Below the pieces are notes generated by a model, which saw only the letters and a list, made by a program, of their open reading frames with translations, was not told where the DNA came from and did no database searches. 13,805 nt of DNA from Gammaproteobacteria bacterium. Its GTDB lineage: Bacteria; Pseudomonadota; Gammaproteobacteria; GCA-001735895. Positions 6,145 to 13,785 of this stretch are shown here, in pieces (the stretch's first letter is position 1; each line of letters begins with the position of its first letter). The position numbers were made by a program, and so were the translations under genes. The stretch spans positions 1 through 13,805 of the forward strand of contig QNFD01000028.1 in the NCBI GenBank assembly GCA_003645435.1, in the 5' to 3' direction.

Positions 6145-7326
6145 ATGAAACTACACAAAATAGTCAGCTTAGCCTGCCTGATACTTTTCTTACATGCCTG
6201 CGCATCCGCACGGCATACGCTTCCGGAGCAACTTACCGACCAGGCCGTGGTGCTGGGTGGTCCAGCCGCACGAATGTGGGGTGATAAGTTACCCGGAGAT
6301 ATTAATGCTCGTGTAGAGCTGATACGTCGGCAATTTGCTGCTGATAGCGATACCAATATTTTTGATCGGCCCGCCACTTACCTGGCATTGTCGGGGGGTG
6401 GCGCCAACGGCGCATTCGGGGCCGGATTTTTAAAGGGCTGGTCGGAGTCGGGAACACGGCCTGAAATGGTTATTGTTGCTGGTATTAGCACCGGTGCTTT
6501 AATCGCGCCCTACGCCTTTCTGGGCAGCGGCTATGACGATGAGCTTGAGCGTCTTTACACCAATATGGCAACTAGCGACCTGGTAGCCGAGCGTTCACTG
6601 ATACGGGGTGTTTTCAGCGACGCTTTGTATGACACCAGGCCCTTAAGGGAGATGTTGCGCTGGGAAATAGACGAGCAAATGATTCTAGAGATTGCGCGTG
6701 AATACCGCCGCGGCCGTCGTTTACTGATTGGCACCACAAATCTGGATTCTCAGCGGCCAGTGATCTGGAATATTGGAGCAATTGCGCAGGTAGGTACCCC
6801 GGAAGCAAATCAGTTGATCAGGGATGTGATACTGGCATCTGCTTCTATACCGGGAGTATTTCCACCCGTGAGGATAGAAGTAAAGGTGGGAGATCAGGTC
6901 TACGACGAGGTCCACGTGGATGGTGGTGTTAGCACGCAGGTGTTTATTTACCCATCCCAGATCGACTTGAGAAGGGCTGCCAGGGATGTAGGCATAAGCG
7001 GGGATCAGACTATTTACGTTATTCGCAACGGTTATCTGGATGCGCAGTGGTCCGAGGTCAACCTGGGACTTGGATCAATTTTAATATCATCGCTAGATAC
7101 TATCATCAGGACCCAGGGTCTCGGGGATTTGTACCGAATTTATCTGGGAGCTGTGCGGGATAAAGCCCGTTTTAAGCTGGCCTACATATCGGACGACTTC
7201 GAGGTTGAGTCAAATGAACTATTCGACCCGGAATATATGAAGGCGCTGTTCGATATGGCCTACGAACAGGCTCGAAATGGTTACGACTGGGCGGATTCAC
7301 CGCCTGGTTTTATTTATGTTGAGTAG
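6145..7326 (+). CDS. Patatin-like phospholipase, predicted lipoprotein
   Basis: This 393-residue protein starts with a short charged stretch and hydrophobic signal ending in the lipobox LHAC, so Cys19 would be lipidated and the protein anchored to a membrane of the envelope. The mature part is a patatin domain. GGGANGAFGAG (about residues 85-95) forms the oxyanion hole, the nucleophile Ser115 lies in GISTG, and the dyad partner Asp259 lies in the DGG motif. All catalytic elements are intact, so acyl-ester hydrolysis of phospholipids or lysophospholipids is likely. The C-terminal about 110 residues beyond the DGG motif have no motif I recognise. It begins 65 bp after nfsA, enough for its own promoter, and is followed 41 bp later by a secreted DUF2846 gene. 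The ribosome binding site is weak (TTGAGA). Confidence 0.9.
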   Translation: MKLHKIVSLACLILFLHACASARHTLPEQLTDQAVVLGGPAARMWGDKLPGDINARVELIRRQFAADSDTNIFDRPATYLALSGGGANGAFGAGFLKGWSESGTRPEMVIVAGISTGALIAPYAFLGSGYDDELERLYTNMATSDLVAERSLIRGVFSDALYDTRPLREMLRWEIDEQMILEIAREYRRGRRLLIGTTNLDSQRPVIWNIGAIAQVGTPEANQLIRDVILASASIPGVFPPVRIEVKVGDQVYDEVHVDGGVSTQVFIYPSQIDLRRAARDVGISGDQTIYVIRNGYLDAQWSEVNLGLGSILISSLDTIIRTQGLGDLYRIYLGAVRDKARFKLAYISDDFEVESNELFDPEYMKALFDMAYEQARNGYDWADSPPGFIYVE

Positions 7327-7367
7327 CACTCGTTATTTTGGAACCGGGTTTATGATTTTTTGAGATT

Positions 7368-7778
7368 ATGATGAATCACCGAAGTATAAAATTATTATTT
7401 GTATTGGTATTTATTTTCACAAGCCTATCGATTAATCCTGCAAGATCGGTTGATTTACCCCAACTCGAAGCCGGCAAGGGCATGGTCGTGTTTTATCGGC
7501 TGGGCAAGTTCGGCGGGAGTGCGATCCGCTTTAACCTGAGCCATGCGGAAGGTTTCATGGGGCAGTTATTGAATGACACCTGGCTATACAAGTCTGTTGA
7601 ACCCGGAGAGCATACCTTTTGGTCCCAGGTAATCTCGCAGGATTCGATAACGATAAGGGTGGAAGCGGGTAAGACCTATTACGTCAAGGGCGTGGTTAAA
7701 ATGGGCCTGGTCGTTGGCCGACCAACGTTTACCCAGGTGAGCGAAGAGGAAGGGCTTAAAGATCTTGCTGGATTGTAG
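7368..7778 (+). CDS. Secreted DUF2846-domain protein
   Basis: This small exported protein has up to 136 residues. An N-terminal signal (MMNHRSIKLLFVLVFIFTSLSI) with probable cleavage after the PARS segment leaves a mature domain of about 108 residues. That domain fits DUF2846: GKGMVVFYRLGKFGGSAI, LLNDTWLYKSVEPGEHTFWS and VEAGKTYYVKGVVKMG. The family's role is not established; it is a small beta-rich envelope domain. Two adjacent ATGs compete at 7368 and 7371. The GAG at 7362-7364 is better spaced for the second, which would shorten the protein by one residue. The 3' end overlaps by 23 bp the convergent phosphodiesterase gene. Position after the patatin lipoprotein suggests co-transcription, but no functional link can be shown. 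Confidence 0.8.
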   Translation: MMNHRSIKLLFVLVFIFTSLSINPARSVDLPQLEAGKGMVVFYRLGKFGGSAIRFNLSHAEGFMGQLLNDTWLYKSVEPGEHTFWSQVISQDSITIRVEAGKTYYVKGVVKMGLVVGRPTFTQVSEEEGLKDLAGL

Positions 7779-9627
7779 CCGAGCCCTTCTCGGGAATAAA
7801 CAGTATTTCCTGACCGAAAAGGAATGCCATTTGCAATAGTAATCGTTCCACCGAGCTTAGCCTGGTACGGGTTGCTAACACCTCCCGTCCGAGACGCGGC
7901 TCATCGGTAATAATGCCGTCGACGCCAAGCGACATCATGTGTGACATGGCGAGTGCGTCGTTCACTGTCCAGACATAGACCTGTTTTCCTGCAGCCTGTG
8001 CGGAACGGATGAAAGAGCTGTTTGCCAGCCGTGTACTCACCGCGAGGAAATCGGCATCGAGCCGGGTCAGATCACCGATCGCCTGTGCCGAGAGCAGGCC
8101 AACCTTCCAGCCTGGCCTTAGCGCACGGATTTTTTGTATGCCCGCGTATTCCAGCGACATGATCATCGTCTGATCCCGCATGTTGGCCGCTTCGATGAGA
8201 TCGATCACGCGTTGTTCCAGCGCCTGATCGTGACCGTAGTACTTGAGTTCGACAATCAATCCCGACTTTCCTTTTACTACTTCCAGTACTTGCGCCAGTG
8301 TTGGTACTTGTACACCGGAGAATTCGGCGGCAAAGCTACTGCCGACGTCAAGTTCGCGAATCTCGGCCAGGCTTCCATCCCATACCTTCAGGTTGGCGCC
8401 CGCGAGTTTCATGAAATCACTGTCATGGACGACGATTACGTGACCATCGGCGCTCTCCTGTACATCGATTTCAATCCAGTCGGCACCATCTTCGATTGCG
8501 CGCCGAACCGAGGCCAGGGTATTTTCAGGCGCGGCTGCGGAAGCACCCCGATGCGCGATAATTGATACATTGTCGCCAACCTGTATATCGTCTAATAACT
8601 CAAAGCTTATGAATGCCGCAAGGCCAATCACGACTATCAGTGTCAGCGTGAAGCGGGCAGGGTTTATGCGATGTACAATCGCATCTATCGCCTTGTCAGT
8701 ACCGGAAGTGGTAGTTTGCATTAGCGGTTCATAACGTTCTGCCAGCGCAGTCAGTAAGAATGCCAGGCTGCCCGAGGTCAAAGCAGTCAGGAGGACGTTC
8801 AGCAGTAGCCAAATCCCGGCGATAATACCGAGAACGATCACCAGCGCGGGTAGCGAATCGACGAAGTAGGGCACCAGGAACGTAGCAAGCCAGCGAATGC
8901 AAAATGCGATAATCGAGCTGAAAACTAGTGCTGCAACTGCAGCAAGGAACAATAGCTTTATAATCAACAGTCTTGCAGTTTGGGTCAGGCGTGCACTATC
9001 AGAAAAAGATGCGGCTGGGCGGCTTCCGCCAAATAGCAGAAGCGGCAGCGCCAATGACCATTTTGCCAATTGCCAGGCCAGTAGCCCGATCATCGCAATC
9101 GCCAACAGGACAATAATTATTACCGCGATCCAGAATTCAGTCGGTCGGATGGTCAAATAATAATTTATGTCGTAGTCGGTGAGCAGCTCCAGTGCAACCG
9201 CGCCGGCAGCGGCCAGAAACGGCAGCGTCAGCAATAATACCCGCACAACCAGGCGCACCGAAAACGAGAATATCCGGCTCATACGAACGAGGCTAAAAGC
9301 CACTGCTGCCAGTGCCTTCATTCTCGTGCTGCCTACATCGACAGTACCAATTGCCATCAGTGAGCTGAGCTCAAAAGCGAATACCACGATCAGCAGTGAA
9401 GCGAATAGAATTATGGCTAGCAAACCAGCGGGTGACAGCGCGAAATACAACAGGTCCATATCGGCCAGCGCCGGTTTACCCGACAGGCTTAACAAGGCCC
9501 GGCCTGTTACTCCCAATAATGGAGCGAACAGGACGACACCCAGGCCCGTGTAAATTAGATGAATGATAAGGATTTGGCGCCAGGACTGACCCAGTCGAGT
9601 CACCAATGCGCTTATAATTTCTGCCAT
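7756..9627 (-). CDS. Membrane-anchored glycerophosphoryl diester phosphodiesterase
   Basis: This 623-residue two-part protein has an N-terminal half (about residues 15-345) that is a multi-helix membrane domain, with several long hydrophobic segments as in the GPDPase membrane-domain family. The C-terminal part (about 355-590) is a GDPD TIM-barrel. Catalytic and metal residues are visible: His359-Arg360 in IIAHRGAS, the Glu of PENT, Glu386 and Asp388 in IEIDV, and His401 in VVHDSDF. Later blocks are VPTLAQVL, LIVELK, VYVWTVND and DGIITDEP. It should hydrolyse glycerophosphodiesters, or the head group of a lipid or teichoic-like polymer, to glycerol-3-phosphate and an alcohol at the membrane. 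Start ATG 9627 faces a GNAT gene across a 165-bp divergent gap. The 3' end overlaps the DUF2846 gene. A lipid-related role fits the patatin lipoprotein nearby. Confidence 0.92.
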   Translation of the reverse strand: MAEIISALVTRLGQSWRQILIIHLIYTGLGVVLFAPLLGVTGRALLSLSGKPALADMDLLYFALSPAGLLAIILFASLLIVVFAFELSSLMAIGTVDVGSTRMKALAAVAFSLVRMSRIFSFSVRLVVRVLLLTLPFLAAAGAVALELLTDYDINYYLTIRPTEFWIAVIIIVLLAIAMIGLLAWQLAKWSLALPLLLFGGSRPAASFSDSARLTQTARLLIIKLLFLAAVAALVFSSIIAFCIRWLATFLVPYFVDSLPALVIVLGIIAGIWLLLNVLLTALTSGSLAFLLTALAERYEPLMQTTTSGTDKAIDAIVHRINPARFTLTLIVVIGLAAFISFELLDDIQVGDNVSIIAHRGASAAAPENTLASVRRAIEDGADWIEIDVQESADGHVIVVHDSDFMKLAGANLKVWDGSLAEIRELDVGSSFAAEFSGVQVPTLAQVLEVVKGKSGLIVELKYYGHDQALEQRVIDLIEAANMRDQTMIMSLEYAGIQKIRALRPGWKVGLLSAQAIGDLTRLDADFLAVSTRLANSSFIRSAQAAGKQVYVWTVNDALAMSHMMSLGVDGIITDEPRLGREVLATRTRLSSVERLLLQMAFLFGQEILFIPEKGSATIQQDL

Positions 9628-9792
9628 GAAACCAGACTCGCAGGTCTCCCGCCTGATGTACAGAAAAAGCTAAGCTGCCGGTATGCTGGGCTAATATCGG
9701 GTGATGCTTTGCTTCGTTCCCGGGTAAAATTTAGACTATTCGTGAATACTCTATTCTGATAATGTTTCCGATAAGAGCCCGGGTGATAAAAT
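9628..9792. promoter_or_regulatory. Divergent intergenic region, phosphodiesterase / acetyltransferase
   Basis: This 165-bp gap must contain both promoters. On the plus strand GATAAT at 9758-9763 is a fair -10, but no good -35 lies 16-18 bp upstream. CCCGGGT occurs twice, at 9719-9725 and 9778-9784, each followed by an A-rich stretch; the second copy lies just before the acetyltransferase start. I see no small gene or clear terminator here. Confidence 0.3.
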
Positions 9793-10284
9793 ATGAGCAA
9801 CATCACGATACGAGAAGCCTGCACAAGTGACCTGGACAGGTGTTATGAAATAGAATCAACTGCCTATGCCGGTGATGAAGCGGCTAGCCGCGAGAAAATC
9901 GGCAAAAGAATAAAAGTTTATCCCGAAGGGTTTTTGGTATTGGAATTTGAAGGAGAAGTAGCGGGGTTAATAAATTCAGGCGCTACCAATCATGTCCAGT
10001 TATCAGACGAAGCGTTTAAAGAGCTGGTAGGGCACGACCCAAACGGCAAAAAAATCGTCATCATGTCGGTCGCGGTTCACCCCGATTTCCAGAGGAAAGG
10101 TCTCGCCGGTAAATTAATCATCGAATTTATCGGTAAAATGAAGGCGATGGCAAAGTCAGAGATTTACTTAATTTGCCAGACCGGGCTAATCGATATGTAC
10201 GCCAGCTATGGGTTTGAGTATATCGGTGTTTCCGGTTCAGAACATGGTGGATTGGACTGGCATGAAATGTCGCTTTCTCTATAG
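9793..10284 (+). CDS. GNAT-family N-acetyltransferase
   Basis: This 163-residue single-domain cytosolic acetyltransferase begins with the usual strand ITIREACTSDLDRCYEIE. Motif A is clear: IVIMSVAVHPDFQRKGLAGKL, with the acetyl-CoA pyrophosphate loop Gln100-Arg-Lys-Gly103-Leu-Ala105. A late YASYGFEYIG matches the C-terminal tyrosine/glycine-phenylalanine element that helps bind CoA. The inserted segment between the second strand and motif A recalls arylalkylamine (AANAT-like) acetyltransferases, but the acceptor cannot be assigned. The gene seems more A-rich in codon choice (many AAA, GAA, AAT, TTA) than most neighbours, hinting at more recent acquisition, although I have not computed this. 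ATG 9793 lacks a strong Shine-Dalgarno sequence. Confidence 0.88.
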   Translation: MSNITIREACTSDLDRCYEIESTAYAGDEAASREKIGKRIKVYPEGFLVLEFEGEVAGLINSGATNHVQLSDEAFKELVGHDPNGKKIVIMSVAVHPDFQRKGLAGKLIIEFIGKMKAMAKSEIYLICQTGLIDMYASYGFEYIGVSGSEHGGLDWHEMSLSL

Positions 10285-10349
10285 ATTCGTTGCGCCCAAA
10301 TTTATTCGTGATTTTGATCTCAAATGTTATTAGAGCCCAGGTTTAATAA

Positions 10350-10622
10350 ATGGACTGGAAAATTTTTATAACGATTTTCGGCGCGGTTTTTATCGCCGAG
10401 CTCGGCGATAAAACACAACTCGCAACCATGCTGTTTGCGGCCGACAAAGAGGTTAGTAAATACACCGTTTTCCTCGCAGCCTCTGCGGCGCTCATTGTTG
10501 CCACGGCGATAGGTGTATTGGCCGGCAGCCTGCTATCCGAGTACATCAATGAAAAATACCTGCATTATGTTGCCGGCCTCGGGTTTATCGCGATAGGCGC
10601 GTTTACCTTATACAATGCTTAA
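10350..10622 (+). CDS. Minimal TMEM165/GDT1 (UPF0016) family transporter, single-motif
   Basis: This 90-residue membrane protein carries one copy of the family signature E-x-G-D-K-T: Glu17, Gly19, Asp20, Lys21, Thr22 in AELGDKTQLAT. It has three predicted helices at about residues 4-16 continuing past the motif, 40-62 and 70-88. The family moves Mn2+, Ca2+ or H+ across membranes, and the acidic motif lies in the ion path. Full-length members have two such motifs in about 200 residues. A one-motif protein of this size would have to dimerise to rebuild the site, as proposed for short bacterial members. No second half is encoded next door, and no manganese riboswitch is visible in the 65-bp leader. 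Its TAA stop abuts the stop codon of the convergent synthetase gene with no spacer. Confidence 0.85.
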   Translation: MDWKIFITIFGAVFIAELGDKTQLATMLFAADKEVSKYTVFLAASAALIVATAIGVLAGSLLSEYINEKYLHYVAGLGFIAIGAFTLYNA

Positions 10623-12497
10623 TCAGAGACCAAGTTGGTCTTTGATCTCATCCAGTGATGCCGGATCATCAATGGTTGAGGGTACCGTATAGGGTTCGCC
10701 ATCGACGATACATCGCAGCGTCTTGCGCAGAATTTTACCGGAACGTGTTTTCGGTAATCGAGCGACAATATGGGCCTCTTTGAAGGCTGCGACCGCGCCA
10801 ATTTCCTGGCGTACCATGGCGATCAGTTCCTCGACTATCTGTTCGTCACTGGCTTCCGCCGAGTCCTTCAATAATACAAAACCCATCGGTAACTGGCCTT
10901 TCAAATCGTCGTGACGTCCGATAACCGCACATTCCGCTACCATCGGATGTTTGGCGACGATTTCTTCCATTTCACCGGTCGAGAGTCTGTGCCCCGCGAC
11001 ATTGATGACATCATCGACCCGTCCCATAATGAACAAATAGCCATCGTCGTCCAGGTAACCGCCGTCTCCGGTGTTAAAGTAACCCGGATAGGTCTCGAGG
11101 TAAGACGATTTGAATCGATCAATATCACCCCAGATCGATGTCAGGCAACTGGGCGGCAGGGGCAATTTTATGGTGATGAATCCCTGGCTGTTGACTGCTA
11201 CCGGTTTGCCCTGTTCATCCAGAATTCGTACGTCAAAGCCGGGCACCGGCATGGTCGAAGAACCGGATTTGACCGGCATCGATTCGAGTCCGTGCATGTT
11301 GGCCGCTATCGCCCAGCCGGTTTCTGTTTGCCACCAGTGATCGAGCACCGGCACCTTGTAAGTCTCGCACAACCAGTCATAGGTCGGCGGGTCGAGCCGT
11401 TCACCCGCGGCAAAAATGGTTTGCAGGCATGAAAGATCGTATTGAGCGGCGAGTTTACCCTCGGAATCTTCTTTCTTGATCGCGCGGAACGCGGTGGGGG
11501 CGGTAAAGATTGCCTTCACACCGTATTCCGAGATAACCCGCCAGAAGGCGCCCGCGTCGGGGGTCATGACCGGTTTGCCCTCGTAGAGAACGGTGGTGCA
11601 TCCATGCAATAGAGGCGCGTAAACGATATAAGAATGACCGACCACCCAGCCGACGTCGGAGGCGGCCCAGAAGACTTCACCGGGTTGCATATCATAGATG
11701 GCGGTCATGCTGTATTTCAGGGCGACAGCATGACCGCCATTTTCTCGTACCACGCCTTTTGGCTTGCCGGTGGTACCCGAGGTATAAAGAATGTAGAGCA
11801 GGTCGGTTCCCTTCACCGGCACGCAATCGGCGGGTTCGGCTGCCGCCAGTGCTTCATGCCAGTCGATATCACGGCCCGCCAGCATGGCCGCGGAGGCCTG
11901 CGGACGTTGCAGGACGATGCAAACCTCGGGTTTGTGTTTAGCGATGCGGATTGCTTCGTCGACCATCGGCTTGTATTCGATTACGCGATTGACTTCGATG
12001 CCGCAGGAAGCGGTTAACACCGCTTTCGGTTCGGCGTCGTCCAGTCGCACCGCCAGTTCGGGGGGCGCAAATCCGCCGAAAACCACCGAGTGAATGGCGC
12101 CGAGCCTGGCGCAGGCGAGCATCGAAATCAGCGCTTCCGGCACCATCGGCAGGTAAATTATGACGCGATCGCCCTTACCGACACCATGCTGTTTAAGCAT
12201 GCCTGCGCACAGCGCCACCTCGTCACGCAGTTCGACGTAGGTGAAAGTCTTCTTTTGATCGGTAACCGGCGAATCGTATATCAGGGCGAGCTGGTCGGCG
12301 CGGCCATTTTCGACATGGTAATCGAGTGCCATGTAACAGGTATTCATTTCGCCATCGGCAAACCAGCGATGAATACCGTTTTCGTCGACACTGAGGACTT
12401 TTTCGGGTTGCTTGTACCAGCTCAGCAGTTTGGCTTTTTCTGCCCAGAATGACTCGGGATCATTTATCGACGCCTGGTATTCCTGTTGATATGACAT
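10623..12497 (-). CDS. prpE: Propionyl-CoA synthetase / short-chain acyl-CoA ligase
   Basis: This 624-residue AMP-forming acyl-CoA synthetase is close to E. coli PrpE in length and sequence. It opens with the acetyl-CoA-synthetase-type N-terminal cap (YQQEYQASINDPESFW). It has the adenylate-binding loop YTSGTTGKPKG, the family blocks SDVGWVVGHSYIVYAPL, WWQTETGW and GRVDDVINVAGHRLSTGEMEE, and the catalytic Lys588 in LPKTRSGKILRKT, which is also the residue regulated by acetylation in relatives. The tail TIDDPASLDEI is typical of PrpE. It converts propionate, or less well acetate or butyrate, plus CoA and ATP to acyl-CoA. No methylcitrate cycle genes (prpBCD) are in the window. It lies 56 bp downstream of a LysR gene on the same strand, likely co-transcribed or regulated by it. 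Start ATG 12497 has a GAGGAG ribosome binding site. Confidence 0.93.
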   Translation of the reverse strand: MSYQQEYQASINDPESFWAEKAKLLSWYKQPEKVLSVDENGIHRWFADGEMNTCYMALDYHVENGRADQLALIYDSPVTDQKKTFTYVELRDEVALCAGMLKQHGVGKGDRVIIYLPMVPEALISMLACARLGAIHSVVFGGFAPPELAVRLDDAEPKAVLTASCGIEVNRVIEYKPMVDEAIRIAKHKPEVCIVLQRPQASAAMLAGRDIDWHEALAAAEPADCVPVKGTDLLYILYTSGTTGKPKGVVRENGGHAVALKYSMTAIYDMQPGEVFWAASDVGWVVGHSYIVYAPLLHGCTTVLYEGKPVMTPDAGAFWRVISEYGVKAIFTAPTAFRAIKKEDSEGKLAAQYDLSCLQTIFAAGERLDPPTYDWLCETYKVPVLDHWWQTETGWAIAANMHGLESMPVKSGSSTMPVPGFDVRILDEQGKPVAVNSQGFITIKLPLPPSCLTSIWGDIDRFKSSYLETYPGYFNTGDGGYLDDDGYLFIMGRVDDVINVAGHRLSTGEMEEIVAKHPMVAECAVIGRHDDLKGQLPMGFVLLKDSAEASDEQIVEELIAMVRQEIGAVAAFKEAHIVARLPKTRSGKILRKTLRCIVDGEPYTVPSTIDDPASLDEIKDQLGL

Positions 12498-12500
12498 TCT

Positions 12501-12511
12501 CGAGCTCCTCG
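12501..12511 (-). promoter_or_regulatory. prpE ribosome binding site within a small inverted repeat
   Basis: On the minus strand the sequence CGAGGAGCTCG precedes the ATG by 3 bases. The core GAGGAG is a strong Shine-Dalgarno, and CGAG...CTCG flanks a three-base centre. The element fixes the prpE start. The potential 4-bp hairpin is too small to claim translational control. Confidence 0.5.
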
Positions 12512-12553
12512 CTTATTATCTAGCTGCCGTTTTGTGCATGATGAAGAATCAAA

Positions 12554-13480
12554 TCATAATACATCCAAATTTTCGTTAAAACACGCATTCATGATATCAA
12601 TGAAACGCTGCGACGGTGCGGAGAGAAATTTCCCATTGCGCGTGACAATGCCATAACTTCTTTTCGGAAAATACTGGCCTACCGGTATGATATTCATTTT
12701 TGCACGGTCTTCGTCGGTAATACAGACATCGGTGACAATCGAAATCCCCTGTCCGAGGCTAACGTAACGTTTAATCACTTCCCAGCCGCCGGCCTCGAGC
12801 GTGACCTCGAAATTGACATTGTGCTGGGCAAAAACCATCTTCACGATATGCCAGGTGCTCAGGTGCCTGGGCGGCAGAATCAGTCCGTACTTGCCGATAT
12901 CCTTTATCGTTACTTTTTCCATTTTCGACAGCGGATGGTTTAACGGTGTTATCACCACGGGGTTGTAAGTAACAATCGGGTCATAAATCAGGTCGTCGGG
13001 GACTTCCAGCATCGACCCCACCGCAAAATCGACCTTATCGTTTCGCAGCAACTCCATACCATCGCGGCCTGTTTCATTGGAAAGGCGTAATTTAATTGCC
13101 GGGTACTGTTCGCAAAACAGGCGCACGGGCTTGGGTAAAATGTAGAGAATAGTCGATTCGCCGGCGGCAATATTCAGTTCACCCGAAGTCAGGTTGCCGC
13201 AATGTGCGTCAAAGGTTTCTTTGAGTCGCTCGATGCCCTGTACATGGGGCAGGCATAAATCATAGAGAATGCTGCCCTCGGTGGTCAGCGTCAGCTTGGG
13301 TCCGCAGCGATCGAACAGAAGCGTATCCATTTCTTCTTCAAGCGCACTTATTTGCAGAGAAATGGTTGGTTGGCTGGCAAATAGTGACTCGGCGGCTTTG
13401 GTCATGCTACCCAGCTTGGCGGTCTGGCAAAACGCGCGCAATTTTTTCAGATGATTTTGTTTGTAATAGGTGTTCGACAT
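12554..13480 (-). CDS. LysR-family transcriptional regulator
   Basis: This 308-residue DNA-binding regulator has an N-terminal winged helix-turn-helix at about residues 10-70, with the recognition segment SMTKAAESLFASQPTISLQISALEEEM typical of LysR. It is followed by the linker helix and a two-lobed effector-binding domain (GELNIAAGESTILYILP..., LEAGGWEVIKRYVSLGQGISIV). Overall it resembles CysB/CbbR-like members; the effector is unknown. I chose ATG 13480 (MSNTYYKQNHLKKL), which has a GGGGG ribosome binding site (complement of 13488-13492) about 8 bases upstream. The open frame continues to 13543, but the extra 21 residues are not family-like and would start at the predicted transcription start. 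It is followed 56 bp later by prpE on the same strand and is probably its regulator. Confidence 0.9.
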   Translation of the reverse strand: MSNTYYKQNHLKKLRAFCQTAKLGSMTKAAESLFASQPTISLQISALEEEMDTLLFDRCGPKLTLTTEGSILYDLCLPHVQGIERLKETFDAHCGNLTSGELNIAAGESTILYILPKPVRLFCEQYPAIKLRLSNETGRDGMELLRNDKVDFAVGSMLEVPDDLIYDPIVTYNPVVITPLNHPLSKMEKVTIKDIGKYGLILPPRHLSTWHIVKMVFAQHNVNFEVTLEAGGWEVIKRYVSLGQGISIVTDVCITDEDRAKMNIIPVGQYFPKRSYGIVTRNGKFLSAPSQRFIDIMNACFNENLDVL

Positions 13481-13522
13481 ATCAGTGCCCCCGCTACCGA
13501 TCTTGTATTGGTTTATCCAATC

Positions 13523-13559
13523 TTCGATACAGCAATAATCCAATAATTTAATTATCGAA
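13523..13559. promoter_or_regulatory. Inverted repeat TTCGATA-N23-TATCGAA, possible LysR autoregulatory site
   Basis: The arms at 13523-13529 and 13553-13559 are perfect reverse complements. Between them lies a tandem octamer, CAATAATC/CAATAATT (13533-13548). One arm overlaps the predicted -10 box of the LysR promoter and the other lies beyond the predicted transcription start, so a bound protein could repress the gene. Autorepression is common in LysR regulators; assignment here is inference. Confidence 0.35.
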
Positions 13560-13580
13560 TGTCTGAATCCACTCTGTCAA
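13551..13580 (-). promoter_or_regulatory. Sigma70-type promoter of the LysR gene
   Basis: On the minus strand there is a perfect -35, TTGACA (13580 to 13575), an 18-bp spacer, and GATAAT (13556 to 13551), matching TATAAT at five of six positions. Transcription would begin near 13544, giving a leader of about 64 nt before ATG 13480. This is the best promoter I can find in the window. Confidence 0.6.
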
Positions 13581-13685
13581 TAGGGGAGGGTTTATTGCTT
13601 TCCTAATTACAGGTAAATTCATCTCTAATCTTTAGCAAAAAGCTAGATCTGAACCCAATGGCGCTTACTTAAGGCCTAAATCGTC

Positions 13686-13748
13686 GTCAAGCTTCCGCTC
13701 CTGCTCACGCCCCTTACCTACATCCATGTAGGCAATCCCGGGCTTGAC
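13686..13748. repeat. Nested inverted repeat with central hairpin, probable intergenic repeat element
   Basis: The outer arms GTCAAGC (13686-13692) and GCTTGAC (13742-13748) are perfect reverse complements. They enclose a compact hairpin, CCTACA-TCCA-TGTAGG (13717-13732). Together they could fold as a stem with an internal hairpin or a small cruciform. The look is that of a dispersed intergenic repeat, but only one copy is present here, so the dispersed nature is unproven. Confidence 0.45.
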
Positions 13749-13785
13749 CGAAGCGTCGGACCGCCGGCATCCATAGGGCGCTGGA

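Noticed and set aside
7779..7793. CCGAG-N5-CTCGG hairpin as a terminator for the DUF2846 gene
   Set aside because: The stem has only five pairs, no T-run follows, and it lies inside the coding region of the convergent phosphodiesterase.
9719..9784. Direct repeat of CCCGGGT in the divergent gap as an operator pair
   Set aside because: Only seven bases repeat and the centre is a common palindrome; without conservation data this is not better than chance.
10723..12452. Several plus-strand open frames of 60-173 codons opposite prpE
   Set aside because: They are reverse-strand shadows of the synthetase coding region and show no family motifs.
13660..13680. Terminus of an insertion sequence
   Set aside because: The composition change suggested an element end, but no transposase, target duplication or matching second terminus is present in the window.
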